Below are positions 43,295 through 54,879 of a stretch of DNA of 64,000 nt, in pieces. The stretch is taken from assembly GCA_910589415.1 (NCBI GenBank), contig OU342638.1, positions 13,556,014 to 13,620,013 of the forward strand. Direction: 5' to 3'. Under the pieces are notes generated by a model. That model saw only the letters and a list, made by a program, of their open reading frames with translations, searched no databases and was not told where the DNA came from. The translations under genes were made by a program, and so were the position numbers. This DNA comes from Malachius bipustulatus (lineage: Eukaryota; Arthropoda; Insecta; Coleoptera; Melyridae). Numbering within the stretch: the stretch's first letter is position 1; each line of letters opens with the position of its first letter.

Positions 43295-45685
43295 TCCGCT
43301 ACCTTATGCCCCCCTTGTGCACACCTGAGGCAGAGTTGCGTTCTGTCTACCCCGTTGCATTTATCCCTTGTGTGGCCATTACTCCAGCACCTGTAGCATC
43401 TGTCGTTTACTTTTCTAGGTACTATTCTGCACTCCGTCCATCCAACTCTAATTCTTCCCATCTCTAGGATTTTCTGGGCTTGTGTCCTCAACATTCGCAC
43501 TGTGGCGTTTTGTCTATCTCCGTATGCCGGACGCATGTTCAGCACCTCGATGTCTCCCTTTTGTTCGGTCTTCTTTTCAATGGCTTCCTGGAGTTCTTTT
43601 TCTGTAGTTGTCGCTTCCATGCCCTTGACATAGAGCACAGCTGTGTTCTTCAATATCGTCGCTGTTACCCCTTTCATTTTGCCCGCTATTTCCCGATGTA
43701 AGTTCTTCAGTGATTCTGCTCCATCTTTCACGGTGAGAAGTAATTCGCCAGCCCGTGTCTTCCTCACTGTGTCTATCTTAATTCCTTCTTCTGGGCTAAC
43801 CGCTTGTTTCAGCTGTTTCAACATATCTATGTATGTCATATCCCCCGCCCTTATCCGGATTGCTTCCTTCCTGTTTACTCTTTTCCCCTGTGACATTGGG
43901 TCAGCTATGGAATTTTTTCTCTTTGAAGCCGCCCCCGCATACGTAGTTTTATCTTCCGGAGAGTATACCTCTATCTCTATATCTCCCTCCGAGAATATAT
44001 ACTCTATCATTCTCGTCATTTTGACCGCGTTTTCCCCTTTCAGCTCGGGGAGTGCCAACTTCGCTATTCCGTCCTGACTTAGGACGTTCTTTAAGGTCAG
44101 TAGTGCCTCAAAGGCATTTCCGGCTTGAAACGGCTCTTTCGTTCCTGATTTGATTATCGGGTAGCATATGTACCTCTCTATCACCCTATTTCTTCCGTCC
44201 TCTTCCGGAAAACTCCATGAGTGCTTCATCCTAGCTACTGCTGTTTCCCTTTTATTTTGGAGGAGAAGCATGTTTACTCCCCCAAACGTTCTGATAGCTC
44301 TTCCGATTTCAGCTTCTTCGCTCTCGAATTGCTTACTGCATGGGAGAGCTATCGCGCGGTCTTCAGGAGCCTCCCATACATGCCCCTTTACTTTTTTCAC
44401 TGTCCCAAAAACAGACTTGTTCCAGTCTTCTTCCGTAGTTTATTCTTCAAATTTTTCGAAGGAGATTCGGCTAGTTAGCACCTTCCTTCTGTTCTCCCTC
44501 CATGTCTCCATCGCACATTCTGGACATTTCCCATGTTCCCTCTTGTCTTCGCTCTCTTTTGCCCTGTCTTTTAGAAGTTTATTATGCTTCCTTAAAATCT
44601 CATTTTCCTTGGCTAAATCTTTATTTTCCTCTTCCCATTCTTTTCTTGCCCTAGCAAATTCTTCCTGAGTAACGGAGCAGCTAAGTTGACTCTCCATTAA
44701 CGCCCATTTTCCTCTATCTTTGCTGTCTTCCGCCAGTGCCCTTGTTATCATGGTTTTCATTTCTCCCGCCAATTTCTTGACTTCCCTTCTCACGTTTTGG
44801 TGTTCTTTACCCAGAGCGACCAGTGCATCTATCTTCTTTTGTAATATTATCAGTGTAATATTTGGCTCTGTCCTCGCTTGTTGGGTAACTATAGTGGCGG
44901 CAGGGCTGCCATGTCTACTACCTCCCTTCCTTTTTTTTGTCCGAGGTGTGTTGTCATGGTCTACCACGTGTTTTTCTTCTATTACTTGCCTGCTTTCGGT
45001 TTCGTCTTTCCCCTCTTCCTTCGCTGCTGATATCTATGAGATTATAATTGCACCCAGACAGAACCCCCGTATTTCCCGTTCCAGCCTCCTCTTCCCTCTT
45101 TTCGCACTGTATCGATTCACTCGTAGGAGTAGGCGGTACATCGGTTCTCCCCTGTGATGGCACTGTCGCATTTGGAGTTCCCAGCTGAAATGCTGGACTT
45201 GTCTGGATTTCTTCGTCTAAGTATTCTTCCTCCATTGCACGTTTTGCGCTAGGAGTCGAGCACCCCTCCTCATCCATACTGTATCCTGACGTAGACACAG
45301 GAGTCCCTGGCGGGCTTCTTTGGACTTTGGTAGATTCCTGCCTTGGAAATCTGACCGTATTGGTTATTTCAATCGGTTGATTGCCCCCCCCCCCCCCCCA
45401 GAATCCGTGGGGCAGACCGAGAGATTTCCTCTCTCGGTGAGGGATTCCCCAGCTCTGCTGGGACCCTCCTGGGGTAGTTTTGGTTTTTCTCCCGACATTT
45501 TCATATTTAATTTTAATTTCCCCCTGACCATGGGGGTCGGTGACCCTAGAGATGGGGTTGCCATACCCAGAGAGTAGTAGTAGGAAATGAAAAAGAAGGA
45601 AGGTTTGGTCAAGAGAGACCGATAGAAAGTTGAAAGACGAAGGAGACTCTCCCAAGACTAGTTGAAGTAAGGAGAGTCTCAGCAA
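43210..45685 (-). pseudogene. LINE B ORF1: coiled-coil, gag-like protein with three CCHC knuckles, broken
   Basis: Three consecutive frames: about 45600-44954 (Pro/Ser/Gly-rich, acidic, with a C16 homopolymer at 45384-45399), 44967-44440 (basic then a long Glu/Lys coiled coil) and 44439-43210 (gag-like, ending in knuckles CYRCWSNGHTRDKC, CLRCAQGGHKVAEC and CIQCERVGHATGAAVC). The last two are in the same frame separated by one TAA at about 44441. The first is offset by one base near 45000. Three knuckles are usual for R1-clade ORF1. The breaks could be real decay or base-calling slips in homopolymers. Confidence 0.75.
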
Positions 45686-46214
45686 GGTACCCCGGGTTTG
45701 CCACGCCCGTACTCACTAGGTGTGAGTCCCTGGGTTTTGGGTGGGGCTTAGAAAGGATGTGGGTTTGGGCGGTTTCCTTTTCAGTAATCCCGCCCGCGCC
45801 TCGAAGGTTAGGAGAGGGGTTTAGGCTGGGCAGTTTCCCTTTCGGGACTTACCCAGTCTTTGGGGAGAGGTAGGAATAGCTTTGGGATGTAGGGATGGGG
45901 AGTCCTCCAATACCGTGGCCTGAGCGGCCTCTACGTCCCACGCCCCCAGCCACTCATGCAGGGGGGGGGGGGGGGCAAGCCCCCCCGCGACCCGCGCATT
46001 CAGGGGCGCATCAGACAAGGCCGCCCGTGGAGGGGAAGGAAATGTATTTGGGACGAAGGGGTGGGGGATGTGGATGTGCTTAGAAACATGGTCCTGGGCA
46101 GGCTTCCGTGAACCTCCGGGGACACTCAAGAGCATTCCCCAGGTGTCCCGTACCGCCGCCCGCTGTCCCACGCCCAGCCTCCTCACCACGTCAAGGTGAC
46201 ACCCTTGAGGAGGG
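45686..46214 (-). other. LINE B 5' UTR
   Basis: Markedly GC-rich against an AT-rich window, with a G15 run at 45961-45975 followed by C-rich sequence. No ORF called. Confidence 0.6.
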
Positions 46215-46252
46215 ACCTGACCTGACCTGACCTGACCTGACCTGACCTGACC
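46215..46252 (-). repeat. Telomere-type (TCAGG)7 tract at the 5' end of LINE B
   Basis: Seven CCTGA units on the plus strand, then ordinary sequence (AACTTTCAGG...). Confidence 0.9.
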
Positions 46253-46439
46253 AACTTTCAGGAATACGGAAATTCTGAACCCCGTCGAATATTTTCTGCA
46301 ATCATAACTGTCTGCTGGGGCTGGATGCATTTTTTGTTCAGAAGATCCTAGTAAGTAACATATGTAAGTATTGATAGAGGACTGCTATAATGAGTTTAAA
46401 ATATTAAGAAAGTCACCTTTAGGCAACGCCAATAAGTGG

Positions 46440-46666
46440 GAAGCCCACTTTTTATTGTTAAAACATCTTCTAATAATGCATCAAAAGTTTACCATTTTTA
46501 TAAAATACGCAGACTTAATAACAAATAATTATTTGAATTTTTAGACCGTTGTACGTTCATGAAAAATCTGACGTTTAATAGTCAAATTTGACATTCCCAA
46601 CTTTTTTCCCAACTTTTTGTGAGAATGAGAATGCGCTACCCTAGTAAAGCGGTAATACAGGTTCCC
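46440..46666 (-). mobile_element. Right half of the MITE found complete at 50986-51424
   Basis: Shares CCCAACTTTTTGTGAGAATG and ends CAGGTTCCC with TA at 46667-46668. The left arm is missing. Confidence 0.7.
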
Positions 46667-47199
46667 TACTCCGTCCATTTTTACAGCGCCCTCATGCAGG
46701 AACTGGGGACACTAAGCTGTTTTTAAATTCAAAGTTAGGTAACTTTTCACGGTTTTTGACAGCTGCAGTCAATCATAATTATTAATGATTTGTCATTAGT
46801 AATTGAACGTTTTAGTTTTGTCGCGTCGTATGATTTGTGGACTGTATAAACACTTTGGATCGTAAGTACTGATTTTCTTGAATAAAATAAAGCACTTTCT
46901 ATTTTTATTTGTATATTCAATATAACTACAAACGGGTCGGAAACCGGAGCCAGATGTTGTCTACATCAACAACTGTGGAGCAATCAGCAATAATAGTCCG
47001 GTTCCTTGAAGCCCTCAAATTGGTACAAGAGGGTGCATATACATAGCAGGGTTGCCATATTGTTAAATTCGCCTGAACAAGTTTCAAGTATAATTTCAAT
47101 TTAAAGTTACTCTCAAAGCATTATATCAGCGGATAATTTTGTTGCGTACCAGTTAAATAGGCATTTATAATGTACCGCTGTATTAAAGTGAACATATTA

Positions 47200-47570
47200 T
47201 GTCTGGAAAATATAAGCTGATGTGTGCTGTGTGCGGTTGCTCCAACTATGGATTGTTAAGCATGTCCAGATCTTTCCACGGTGTTCCAAGCAGGAATAAA
47301 GGATTATGTATAAAGTTAACTTTAAAAGCCGCGTAAATAAACTTATTAATATTTTATAACTATGCTGATGGAAATAGGAACAAGCAATAGGTTATAATAA
47401 CATCGATGAGTGACGAAATTTTGAAAAAGTGTGGAGTGTCGAAGCCGATTTCTCACCATATTATTTTGTACTAATCATTTCAAAGAGGAAAATTTTGTTA
47501 ATCCAGCAAATAATAGACCTTTAAAACTGTAAGGAAGCACATTATTGGAATTGCGGCAAATAAAAGGCTT
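47200..47570 (+). pseudogene. Decayed THAP-type zinc finger
   Basis: Translation from ATG 47200 gives C-A-V-C-G-C-S-N followed by SFHGVPS, the first half of a THAP domain (C-x2-4-C and FH.P). Around 47400-47560, in shifted frames, come a helix and CTNHF.EENF...RPLKL, the second half (C-x2-HF and the terminal P.L). A gap that may have been an intron lies between. THAP domains occur in P-element-type transposases and in host factors; which this was cannot be told. Confidence 0.5.
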
Positions 47571-47689
47571 ACACGTAGGTATATAGCGATTCAATCTTTT
47601 TGAAATATACCTACCTAAAGATATTAATATTATTGTGTGTAATAATTGTAGTGTAACATGGTTACCTTGTACGTCCTGGTCAAGGCACC

Positions 47690-48250
47690 AAATCTGTGAT
47701 GTAACCTACCTAACCTCTCAAAATGGAGGTTCTGCGTCATGCGCCGTAAACTCAGTAAAGTGGCTCCCAGACTGAATGGTTTTGAAAAAGAAGAACCCCT
47801 TTGACGTTTGAAATGTCAACTTGTCTGTCGTGAATGACTGTTTGGATTTCCCGCCCTGAATATTTGATTTGAATTTTAAAGTTATCCCTCCCTGATTTCA
47901 AATACAATGGCCAACATTTACTTTACTTACGTTTTGTGATCGTTGTTTACCTTGGCTCGTGACATTACCTGGGCTCGTGTTTCGTCTAGTTTTCACCTTG
48001 TTTGAACCTTACGTTATGTGTAGTAACCTTATTTTGGTTCGTTCGTAGCAAAGCGCTACGAAAATACTTCGAGCTAGTCTTTTGTTGAGAGATAGGAGAT
48101 TTAATTTAAAAGACAGAGTTTCCCCTTTAAAAATGAATTGATTTATTGACTTTTGAATTGATTTGAATATTTGAATTGATTTGAATTGATTTGAATCTCT
48201 CCCCCCAACCCACTCGATTGATCCCGCCCGCAAAGAGTTCCGCCTACACA
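47690..48250 (+). repeat. Arm of a 0.5-kb inverted repeat pair with 52430-52960
   Basis: Shared landmarks: ATGGAGGTTCTGCGTCATGCG, GACGTTTGAAATGTCAACTT and ATGGCCAACATTTACTT. Same repeat family in opposite orientation. Confidence 0.75.
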
Positions 48251-48548
48251 AAATTATAGTCAGAATAAAAAAAGAACCCAGTGAAAATAAAAAAACCTCT
48301 GACTTGCGAAGTGCCAAAAAATAAAATACAAAAACATACAATGAAAAACATACAATACAAAGGACACAACACATATAAAATCGTCACCGTTTTGGTGTAA
48401 AATGAACATTGATAAACAAATCTGTTATATTCAGGAAGACCACATTTTATCTTTCTATTTCAAGAACTCATACCTCCTGGGAAGAAAACAAAAACACACA
48501 AAAATGCAAATAAAAACACAAAACACATAAAAATGCAAATAAAAACAC

Positions 48549-49045
48549 AAATAAATAAACAGTGGGGAAAATAATATGTCGTACCGACCTAATTCTCTTT
48601 AGCGCCAGCAGACGTTCAGTGGGAAGGGTAAAATAGATTGTTTGCAAGTAAATAAATAGTTTAGAGTCCAGAAAATAAGAAATGCAAAATGAGACCAAAC
48701 ATATTACATAACAGAGGCGTTATCGAGCCGTAAAAGGACGGTTAACGATAACAATTTGGAAATAAAATAAAATTCATCAAGACCACAGTGCATAAATAAA
48801 TAAAACAAATCGATTATGAAATTTAAAGAAACAAATAATACGGTTATAAGTTTGAAATAACGTTAGGGTAATGCATCGTTCAAAATTATGACATGACATT
48901 AAAACAAAATATCGTTTACAGCTCAGATAAATTTATCATTAGCCTCCGTACCCCAAACACATATAAATAAACAGTGGGGAAAATAATATGTAGTACCGAC
49001 CTAATTCTCTTTAGCGCCAGCAGACGTTCAGTGGGAAGGGTAACA
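48549..49045 (+). repeat. 80-bp direct duplication, 48549-48630 and 48963-49045
   Basis: Both copies contain AAACAGTGGGGAAAATAATA, TACCGACCTAATTCTC and CAGACGTTCAGTGGGAAGGG with one or two differences, 414 bp apart. Confidence 0.85.
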
Positions 49046-50600
49046 TGGACTACAGACACTATTAATAAAATCAAATGAACCATCACCGATAAGCGAACTC
49101 AAACTTAAAGTTCCTTTGTTACGGTTTAAAATCAAAATACCACATATCGTTAACTCATCGTTATAATTCGTTCATCGCAGGTTACTCTCCTGGACTTGTT
49201 CGTGAATGACATCAAATAAAGCACAGGCGGTTCGACGAAGCATTCGAAATAAATATCAGCGTGTGTCATTCGTATTGCAAAAAAAATGAAATAGAAATAT
49301 AAATAATAATGATTAATGATCAAACAAGTCACAAATGGAATTAATTTAGCACAAAACAAATGTAAAATCATGAAAAGCACATATTCAACCCTTTTGACTA
49401 TAATAATTTAGAAATAAATAAAGATCGGAAATAATAATAATCGAAGCAAGCATTCTCACAAATGAAATAAAGTCACATGAGGTTTTATGTACAAATTAGT
49501 TCAATCAAAATTAATAGTTTAAATAATTTCATGAATAAAAGAATGATAAAAGAAATGGTAGCGAGTAAAAGAAAGGTTAAATAAATGAGCAATGTGAATA
49601 TCGTTAAAATAAATTGCTTGTTCAAATAGAAATGTGCTTCGATGAAATAATAATAATCACAATAATAAATAGTCAAAAGGAAGGTGCTGTTTCAAGATTC
49701 CAATAAATAAATAATAATTATCTAGAATTCAAGTATAAGTTTCTCAAAAGGTTGCAGAGCTGTTAGGTTATTTTGAATAATGCAAACGACAATGGAAATT
49801 TTGAATCAAGCATGTCTCTACGGTTAGAAATTAATTCACTGAAAATTCCAATTTATAAAATGGTGGTATTGCGGTCACATGGTTTTAAACAATTTGAAAT
49901 TTAACAATAAAATAAAATATTGAAACTAGCGTGTCTCCAAAAACATTGAAATAAACTAATCAATTCGGGCACATGTTTAAGTACCTATATGGGGGCCCTG
50001 TTTTAAAATCCTTTAATTTAAAACGTATCAAATTTAAATAATAATAATGTGGTCAATGCATCAGGATTAAATAAATTAAATTTTGAAAGCTTGAAAGAAA
50101 CGTGTCCCTGATCTTCATAAGGAAATTAGTACATGAGGTGCTGTTAGCGAGGCCCCCTTTGTGTTATTTTGAACGTGTAAAAATCTCACTTACTCTCATT
50201 TATCACGTGATTTGAATAAAATATAAGTACTTGTAATCTCCTGTTTAAATACAAAACAATTATTTAAAACTTAATGTGGCTCTACTCGAATAACTAATCA
50301 GCCTGACCAAACACGTGTAAATGAAATGAACAAATTGCAACAAAGTGAAAATACAACAAATAATTAAAACAAGATGATCTGATCTCTAGCGATATCATAA
50401 TGCCTAACAAATATTAACAAATTAAAATAAACGAACAGTTACTCACATGCTGAGTTTTTGTTTGGATTTCATTGTTTAAAAATAAAAATGAGGAGCACAG
50501 CTGATTGGAACGTCTGACTCTAAAGACTGCCGCTTCAAAAGTAAAAAGTAAAAATCAACGTGAACATGACTAGTGACTACTGAGTGTGACTTGAATTCTC
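49046..50600. other. AT-rich repeat-like DNA without genes
   Basis: Loose recurrences (ACGTGTC.C..., CTGTTAG.....TTATTTTGAA) suggest an old degenerate repeat. Open frames here are AT-rich and not supported. Confidence 0.4.
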
Positions 50601-50985
50601 GCTACCTGTTACATGTGGTTTAATGACATTGACAGGACTGACGTTTCTAGCTTTGAAAGCTTGACAAATAAAAAATAAAAATTGGGTGCGTTTCTCGACT
50701 CTAAAGTTTACAATTTTTAACATGCGCAGTTGTTATATGGGTCGGTTCCCTTCATAGTAGTTAATAATTGTTAATATAATAAACATATTGTAAACTTTGT
50801 TGTTTATTATTGTATTCTAATTCTTCGTCCCAATTTCCTCCGTCTATTCCGTCTAATTAATTTTAAGAGCTTTTCTATTCAGCGTTGATATTTAAAACTC
50901 CCGCTATGTTTCACCAAATTTAATTTTTAGTGTCCCCAGTTCGTGCTTGGCGGCGCTGCTAAAGTGGACGCAATAGGGAACCTGC

Positions 50986-51424
50986 ATTACCGCTTTACTA
51001 GGGTAGCGCATTCACTCGTTGACGTTTACTAAACACGGGTATGTTTGAACAGCTGGATGTCATATTTTTGGCACATTTGGTCACAGGCGTAGGTATCAAG
51101 TGGAAAAAAGCGAAGTTTGAAAAATGAAACAAAATAATAAGACGAATAGGAATCGATGAATGCTCTTTCAGTGGGTATTAAAAACATATTACGGGTTTAT
51201 AGGATCTATACGAAGCTGTAGACTTTAGTATCTAACACGTAGTTACTGAGAAAAATGCGTTTTAATACACGGACTTAATAACAAATTATGTGAATTTTTA
51301 GACAGTTGTACGTTCATGGAAAATCTGACGTTTATGAAGTCAAATTTGACATTCCCAACTTTTTTCCCAACTTTTTGTGAGAATGAGAATGCGCTACCCT
51401 AGTAAAGCGGTAATACAGGTTCCC
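50986..51424. mobile_element. MITE with GGGAACCTG tips, TA target (439 bp)
   Basis: GGGAACCTGCATTACCGC at the left and its near complement ending CAGGTTCCC at the right. TA on both sides. Two half copies elsewhere in the window (36607, 46440). Confidence 0.8.
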
Positions 51425-51522
51425 TAGGACGCAACCTGTTGCAATGCTATAGGTATAGGAGTGTCCGATATTATTATTTTAGCGTATTTGGACTAACGTT
51501 AAAATGTCATGCTACCATTATA

Positions 51523-52254
51523 CAGGGTGTTGATTTTCAAAGCGGGCCATAGGGGATTAGCATTGCGAAAGTGGTTTTTGAGGATTCCTGCTCGCCGTTT
51601 AAACTGACAGAAATGGTTTTGGTATCAAAATGAAGCTAAAATTATTGCTCATAACGCTTGACATCAGAAATTAATTTAATTTCACGTTGTTTTCTAAAAT
51701 TCTTCAATAAAAATTCAAATAATTGTTAATGTTTAATCACAAAATAGCATGCCTTGCCTAAACAATAATGACGTTTCTACGTTTCGACAATCCAATAATA
51801 AAACCAAGAATAAAACTTTATAAGTCAGTAGGTAATAATAAAGTCTGGTTCTATTTAACCCTCCTGTAACTGGCTACACTGTAGTAGGTTTTCACCATAA
51901 AGACTCTTTCTTAGTTTGTATAGCCCATTTTTAAATAGAACCAGACTTTATTATTACCTACTGACTTATAAAGTTTTATTATTGGATTGTCGAAACGTAG
52001 AAACGTCATTATTGTTTAGGCAAGGCATGCTATTTTGTGATTAAACATTGACAATTACTTGAATTTTTACTGAAGAATTTTAGAAAACAACGTGGAATTA
52101 AATTAATTTCTGATATCAAGCGTTATGCGCAATAATTTTAGCTTCATTTTGATACCAAAACCATTTCTGTCAGTTTAAACGGCGAGCAGGAATCCTCAAA
52201 AACCACTTTCGCAATGCTAATCCCCTATGGCCCGCTTTGAAAATCAACACCCTG
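51523..52254. mobile_element. Foldback MITE with arms of about 330 bp, CAGGGTGTTGATTTTC tips, TA target
   Basis: The two arms are nearly complete inverted repeats around a short centre (about 51850-51925). TA at 51521-51522 and 52255-52256. A half copy lies at 21228-21418. Confidence 0.9.
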
Positions 52255-52429
52255 TATAAGGGATTTTGTTCTCACCCCTCAACGCCCAAGCAAATACTTA
52301 CTAATACCTCTAACATATGTCGTCGTTTCGTTGAATTTAATGTTGTTTTGTATACAGTCAGAGGTTTTTTTCTTCACGGGGTTTCTTTTTTTCACTCTGA
52401 CTTTAAACTTAGTTAGGGAAACCTGCGGG

Positions 52430-52960
52430 GGTGGGTCGAGTGAGTAACGGATTCAACAGTAAATAAATCGATTTATTCAATTTTACAGAGAGAAATTCTG
52501 TGTTTTAATTATATTTCCTATCTGTCAATAAATGACTGGCTCAAAGTATTTTCGTAACGCGTTTTGCTAGTAACGAACAAGGTAAGGTTATTACCAGAGA
52601 CAACATACTTTATCTTTCTCTATGGTTACTACGAACACAACAGAAGGTCCATACAAGATGAACACTAGACGATCACGAACCCAGGTAAAATCACGAGCAC
52701 AAACGGTAAGTAAATGTTGGCCATTTTATTTGGAATATTTGAATACCTATTTGAAATCCGGGCGAGGTAATCTTAAATTCAAATCAAGCATTCAGGGTGG
52801 GAATTCAAACAGACATTCATGACAGACAAGTTGACATTTCAAACGTCAAATTCATTCAGTTCAGGGCTCCACAAAATTTGATGCGCATGACGCAGAACCT
52901 CCATTTTTAAAGGTTAGGCAGGTTATACACTACAGATTTGGTGCAGTGACCAGTATACAT
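52430..52960 (-). repeat. Second arm of the inverted repeat pair with 47690-48250
   Basis: Reverse-complement match with small gaps. The 66-codon frame at 52622 lies inside it and is not called. Confidence 0.75.
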
Positions 52961-53046
52961 TACACATGCTCAGAACAATCGTTTATTCAGTTATTGTTTA
53001 TTATTTGTAAGTATAGGATTCACTTTTCAACTTATACATACATTGA

Positions 53047-53397
53047 TTGATAATAGTTGGGAATTGGCCATCTACCTATTGGAAACCTATTGTTGGGAAA
53101 AGGCCATCACAAGAAAATGAAGAATTTCCAAAAGCGGCTGAAAGAACAATGGCGCTTCATGTATACAGAATGAATCCAGCGACAACTAAGGAAGAATTTT
53201 CGAAGTTCTTGCAACGTCAGTTTCCTGAAGTTAAGGTGGAAAATATGGCGTCAAAGTATCCTGAGATATACTCATCTTTTAAAGTTGAAATAAGCTTCAA
53301 GAATGCAGAATTGGCAATGGATCCAAACACATGGCCTGAAGGTGCATGTGTAAATAAGTTTTTTCACAGAAGACCAAATCCACGTACAAAAGACTAG
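53047..53397 (+). pseudogene. LINE ORF1, C-terminal part
   Basis: Residues about 35-115 match the conserved tail of arthropod LINE ORF1 proteins (LHVYRMNPATTKEEFSKFL, then YSSFKVEI, WPEGACVNKFF). Stop at 53395-53397. Upstream part missing. ORF2 begins about 25 bp later. Confidence 0.65.
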
Positions 53398-53399
53398 CA

Positions 53400-53492
53400 A
53401 ATCACGCAAGTAGCATAAAAGTTCTGCATTATAATATTCAGGGCTTGTTAAATAAAGCCGAGATGTTATCAGCCTTTCTCAAGGATAAAAAT
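53400..53492 (+). pseudogene. LINE ORF2 start, endonuclease (first piece)
   Basis: Encodes KVLHYNIQGLLNK, the opening of a LINE endonuclease, and runs into the hAT insertion at 53493. Continues at 55566. Style fits CR1/Jockey-like LINEs. Confidence 0.65.
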
Positions 53493-53561
53493 TAGTGTTG
53501 TAAAATAGCCGGCTATCTATTTTTGAGGATATATATCCGGATACTTATTAGCAGGATATAC

Positions 53562-54579
53562 AGGGTGAATTATAAAAAACGCCCCAAGCGATAACTCCGT
53601 TAATTTTGAAGATATGACAAAACTTTTTCATACAAAGTGGCGCCGTTTATCATCATCTATATGTTGAGATAAACGCTCGATCAACACAACTTCCTGTTTA
53701 ACCGGAAGTAACATCAACTTCGGGTTTTTAAATAGAACACCCTGTAAAACTTTATATTTTTTAAATGTCTGAAGAAATCTAATACAGGTGGTTTTCACCA
53801 TTGGAATTTAGATTGAGCGGTTTATGAGTTATAAACAAGTGAAAATCGAAAATTTTCAACTTCAAAGCAGTCTAGAACTAGAACGGCTCAAGATATCTAA
53901 AAAAGGTTTACATGTCCCTATCCTAACTTTTCATGTTTTATCCCACTATTGCCCGTATTCATCAATAAATATAACCCCTGGGGTTATATTTTGGAACATG
54001 TCATTGGTTTAGAATTCGTAGCGTTCGTAGGGTTTGAGCATTAGACCAATCAGCTGTCAGAAAATTCAAAATATAACCCCAGAGTTATATTTTGAAGTTT
54101 GATGAATACGGACATATGTGGAGTAAATTTTAATACAGGGTGATGAAAATTATCAGATTTTTCATCACCCTCTATTAAAATTTAAACCACATAGTAGGAT
54201 ACTATGTGAAAAGTTAAGATAGGGACATGTAAACCGTTTTTAGATACCTTGAGCCGTTCTAGTTCTACGCTGCTTTGAAGTTGAAAATTTTCGATCTTCA
54301 CTTGTTTATAACTCATAAACCGCTCAATCTAAATTCCAATGGTGAAAACCACCTGTATTAGATTTTTTCAGACATTTAAAAAATATAAAGTTTCACAGGG
54401 TGTTCTATTTAAAAACCCGAAGTTGATGTTACTTCCGGTTAAACAGGAAGTTATGTTGATCGAGCGTTTATCTCAACATATAGATGATGATAAACTACGT
54501 CACTTTGTTTCAAAAAGTTTTGTCATATCTTCAAAATTAACGGAGTTATCGCTTGGGGCGTTTTTTATAATTCACCCTG
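53562..54579. mobile_element. Foldback MITE nested in the hAT element, TA target
   Basis: CAGGGTGAATTATAAAAAAC at the left is mirrored at 54560-54579. TA at 53560-53561 and 54580-54581. The inner palindrome is shared with the MITE at 28509-29365 but the outer arms differ. A further insertion of about 170 bp with palindromic ATAACCCC...GGGGTTAT sequence lies at about 53945-54120. Confidence 0.85.
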
Positions 54580-54879
54580 TATATCCGACAATTTTTGCTA
54601 AAAAAGAATTGAATCAAAATGATATTTTTTGAATAAGTCTTCACATCCTCTTTAATTTGACACCAAATAGCTTATACTTCAGTATAAGAAGAAGAAAGTT
54701 ATTAACGATTTTCATAAAATAGGGATTTGAAGGTCAAAGTCTCCCCTAACCTCTACAACAAGAAGACTTGACAACTAGGTGACCTATTTTCTACCTTTAG
54801 TTTTTGTTAAATAATAATTATACCTATTTTAGTATCATATAGGATAATGATCTATCCCTATAGGGATAGATCATTATTA

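Larger units (their letters stand above)
39798..46214 (-). mobile_element. LINE B: full-length R1-clade-like, telomere-repeat-associated LINE (6.4 kb)
   Basis: Bounded by (TCAGG)7 at its 5' end and A9-(TCAGG)4 at its 3' end. GC-rich 5' UTR (45690-46214), ORF1 in broken frames (about 45600-43210), ORF2 (42939-39982). EN-RT with a terminal CCHC and insertion in telomeric repeats matches the TRAS/SART type of R1-clade elements known from moths and beetles. Confidence 0.85.
46669..50984. mobile_element. Possible 4.3-kb DNA element with imperfect TIRs, no intact genes
   Basis: GTCCA...TTTA.AGCGCC at 46674 and GAACTGGGGACACTAA at 46710 are mirrored at 50935-50980 (about 75 percent over 50 bp). The interior is AT-rich with no supported ORF. 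It contains a decayed THAP domain, one arm of an inverted repeat pair (47690-48250) and an 80-bp duplication. It could instead be unrelated repeats that happen to face each other. Confidence 0.4.

Noticed and set aside
40442..44668. Several 100- to 170-codon plus-strand frames
   Set aside because: Antisense shadows of LINE B ORF1 and ORF2.
46217..46252. Chromosome end at this point
   Set aside because: The TCAGG tract has only seven units and ordinary sequence continues beyond it, so it is interstitial in this window.
48009..49676. Minus-strand hydrophobic frames (48009-48374, 48468-48698, 49150-49380, 49485-49676)
   Set aside because: AT-rich runs giving Phe/Leu/Ile/Tyr; no motifs, no splice structure and no start context.
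54339..54632. 97-codon ORF
   Set aside because: Lies in the right arm of a foldback MITE, and the equivalent arm elsewhere does not keep the frame.
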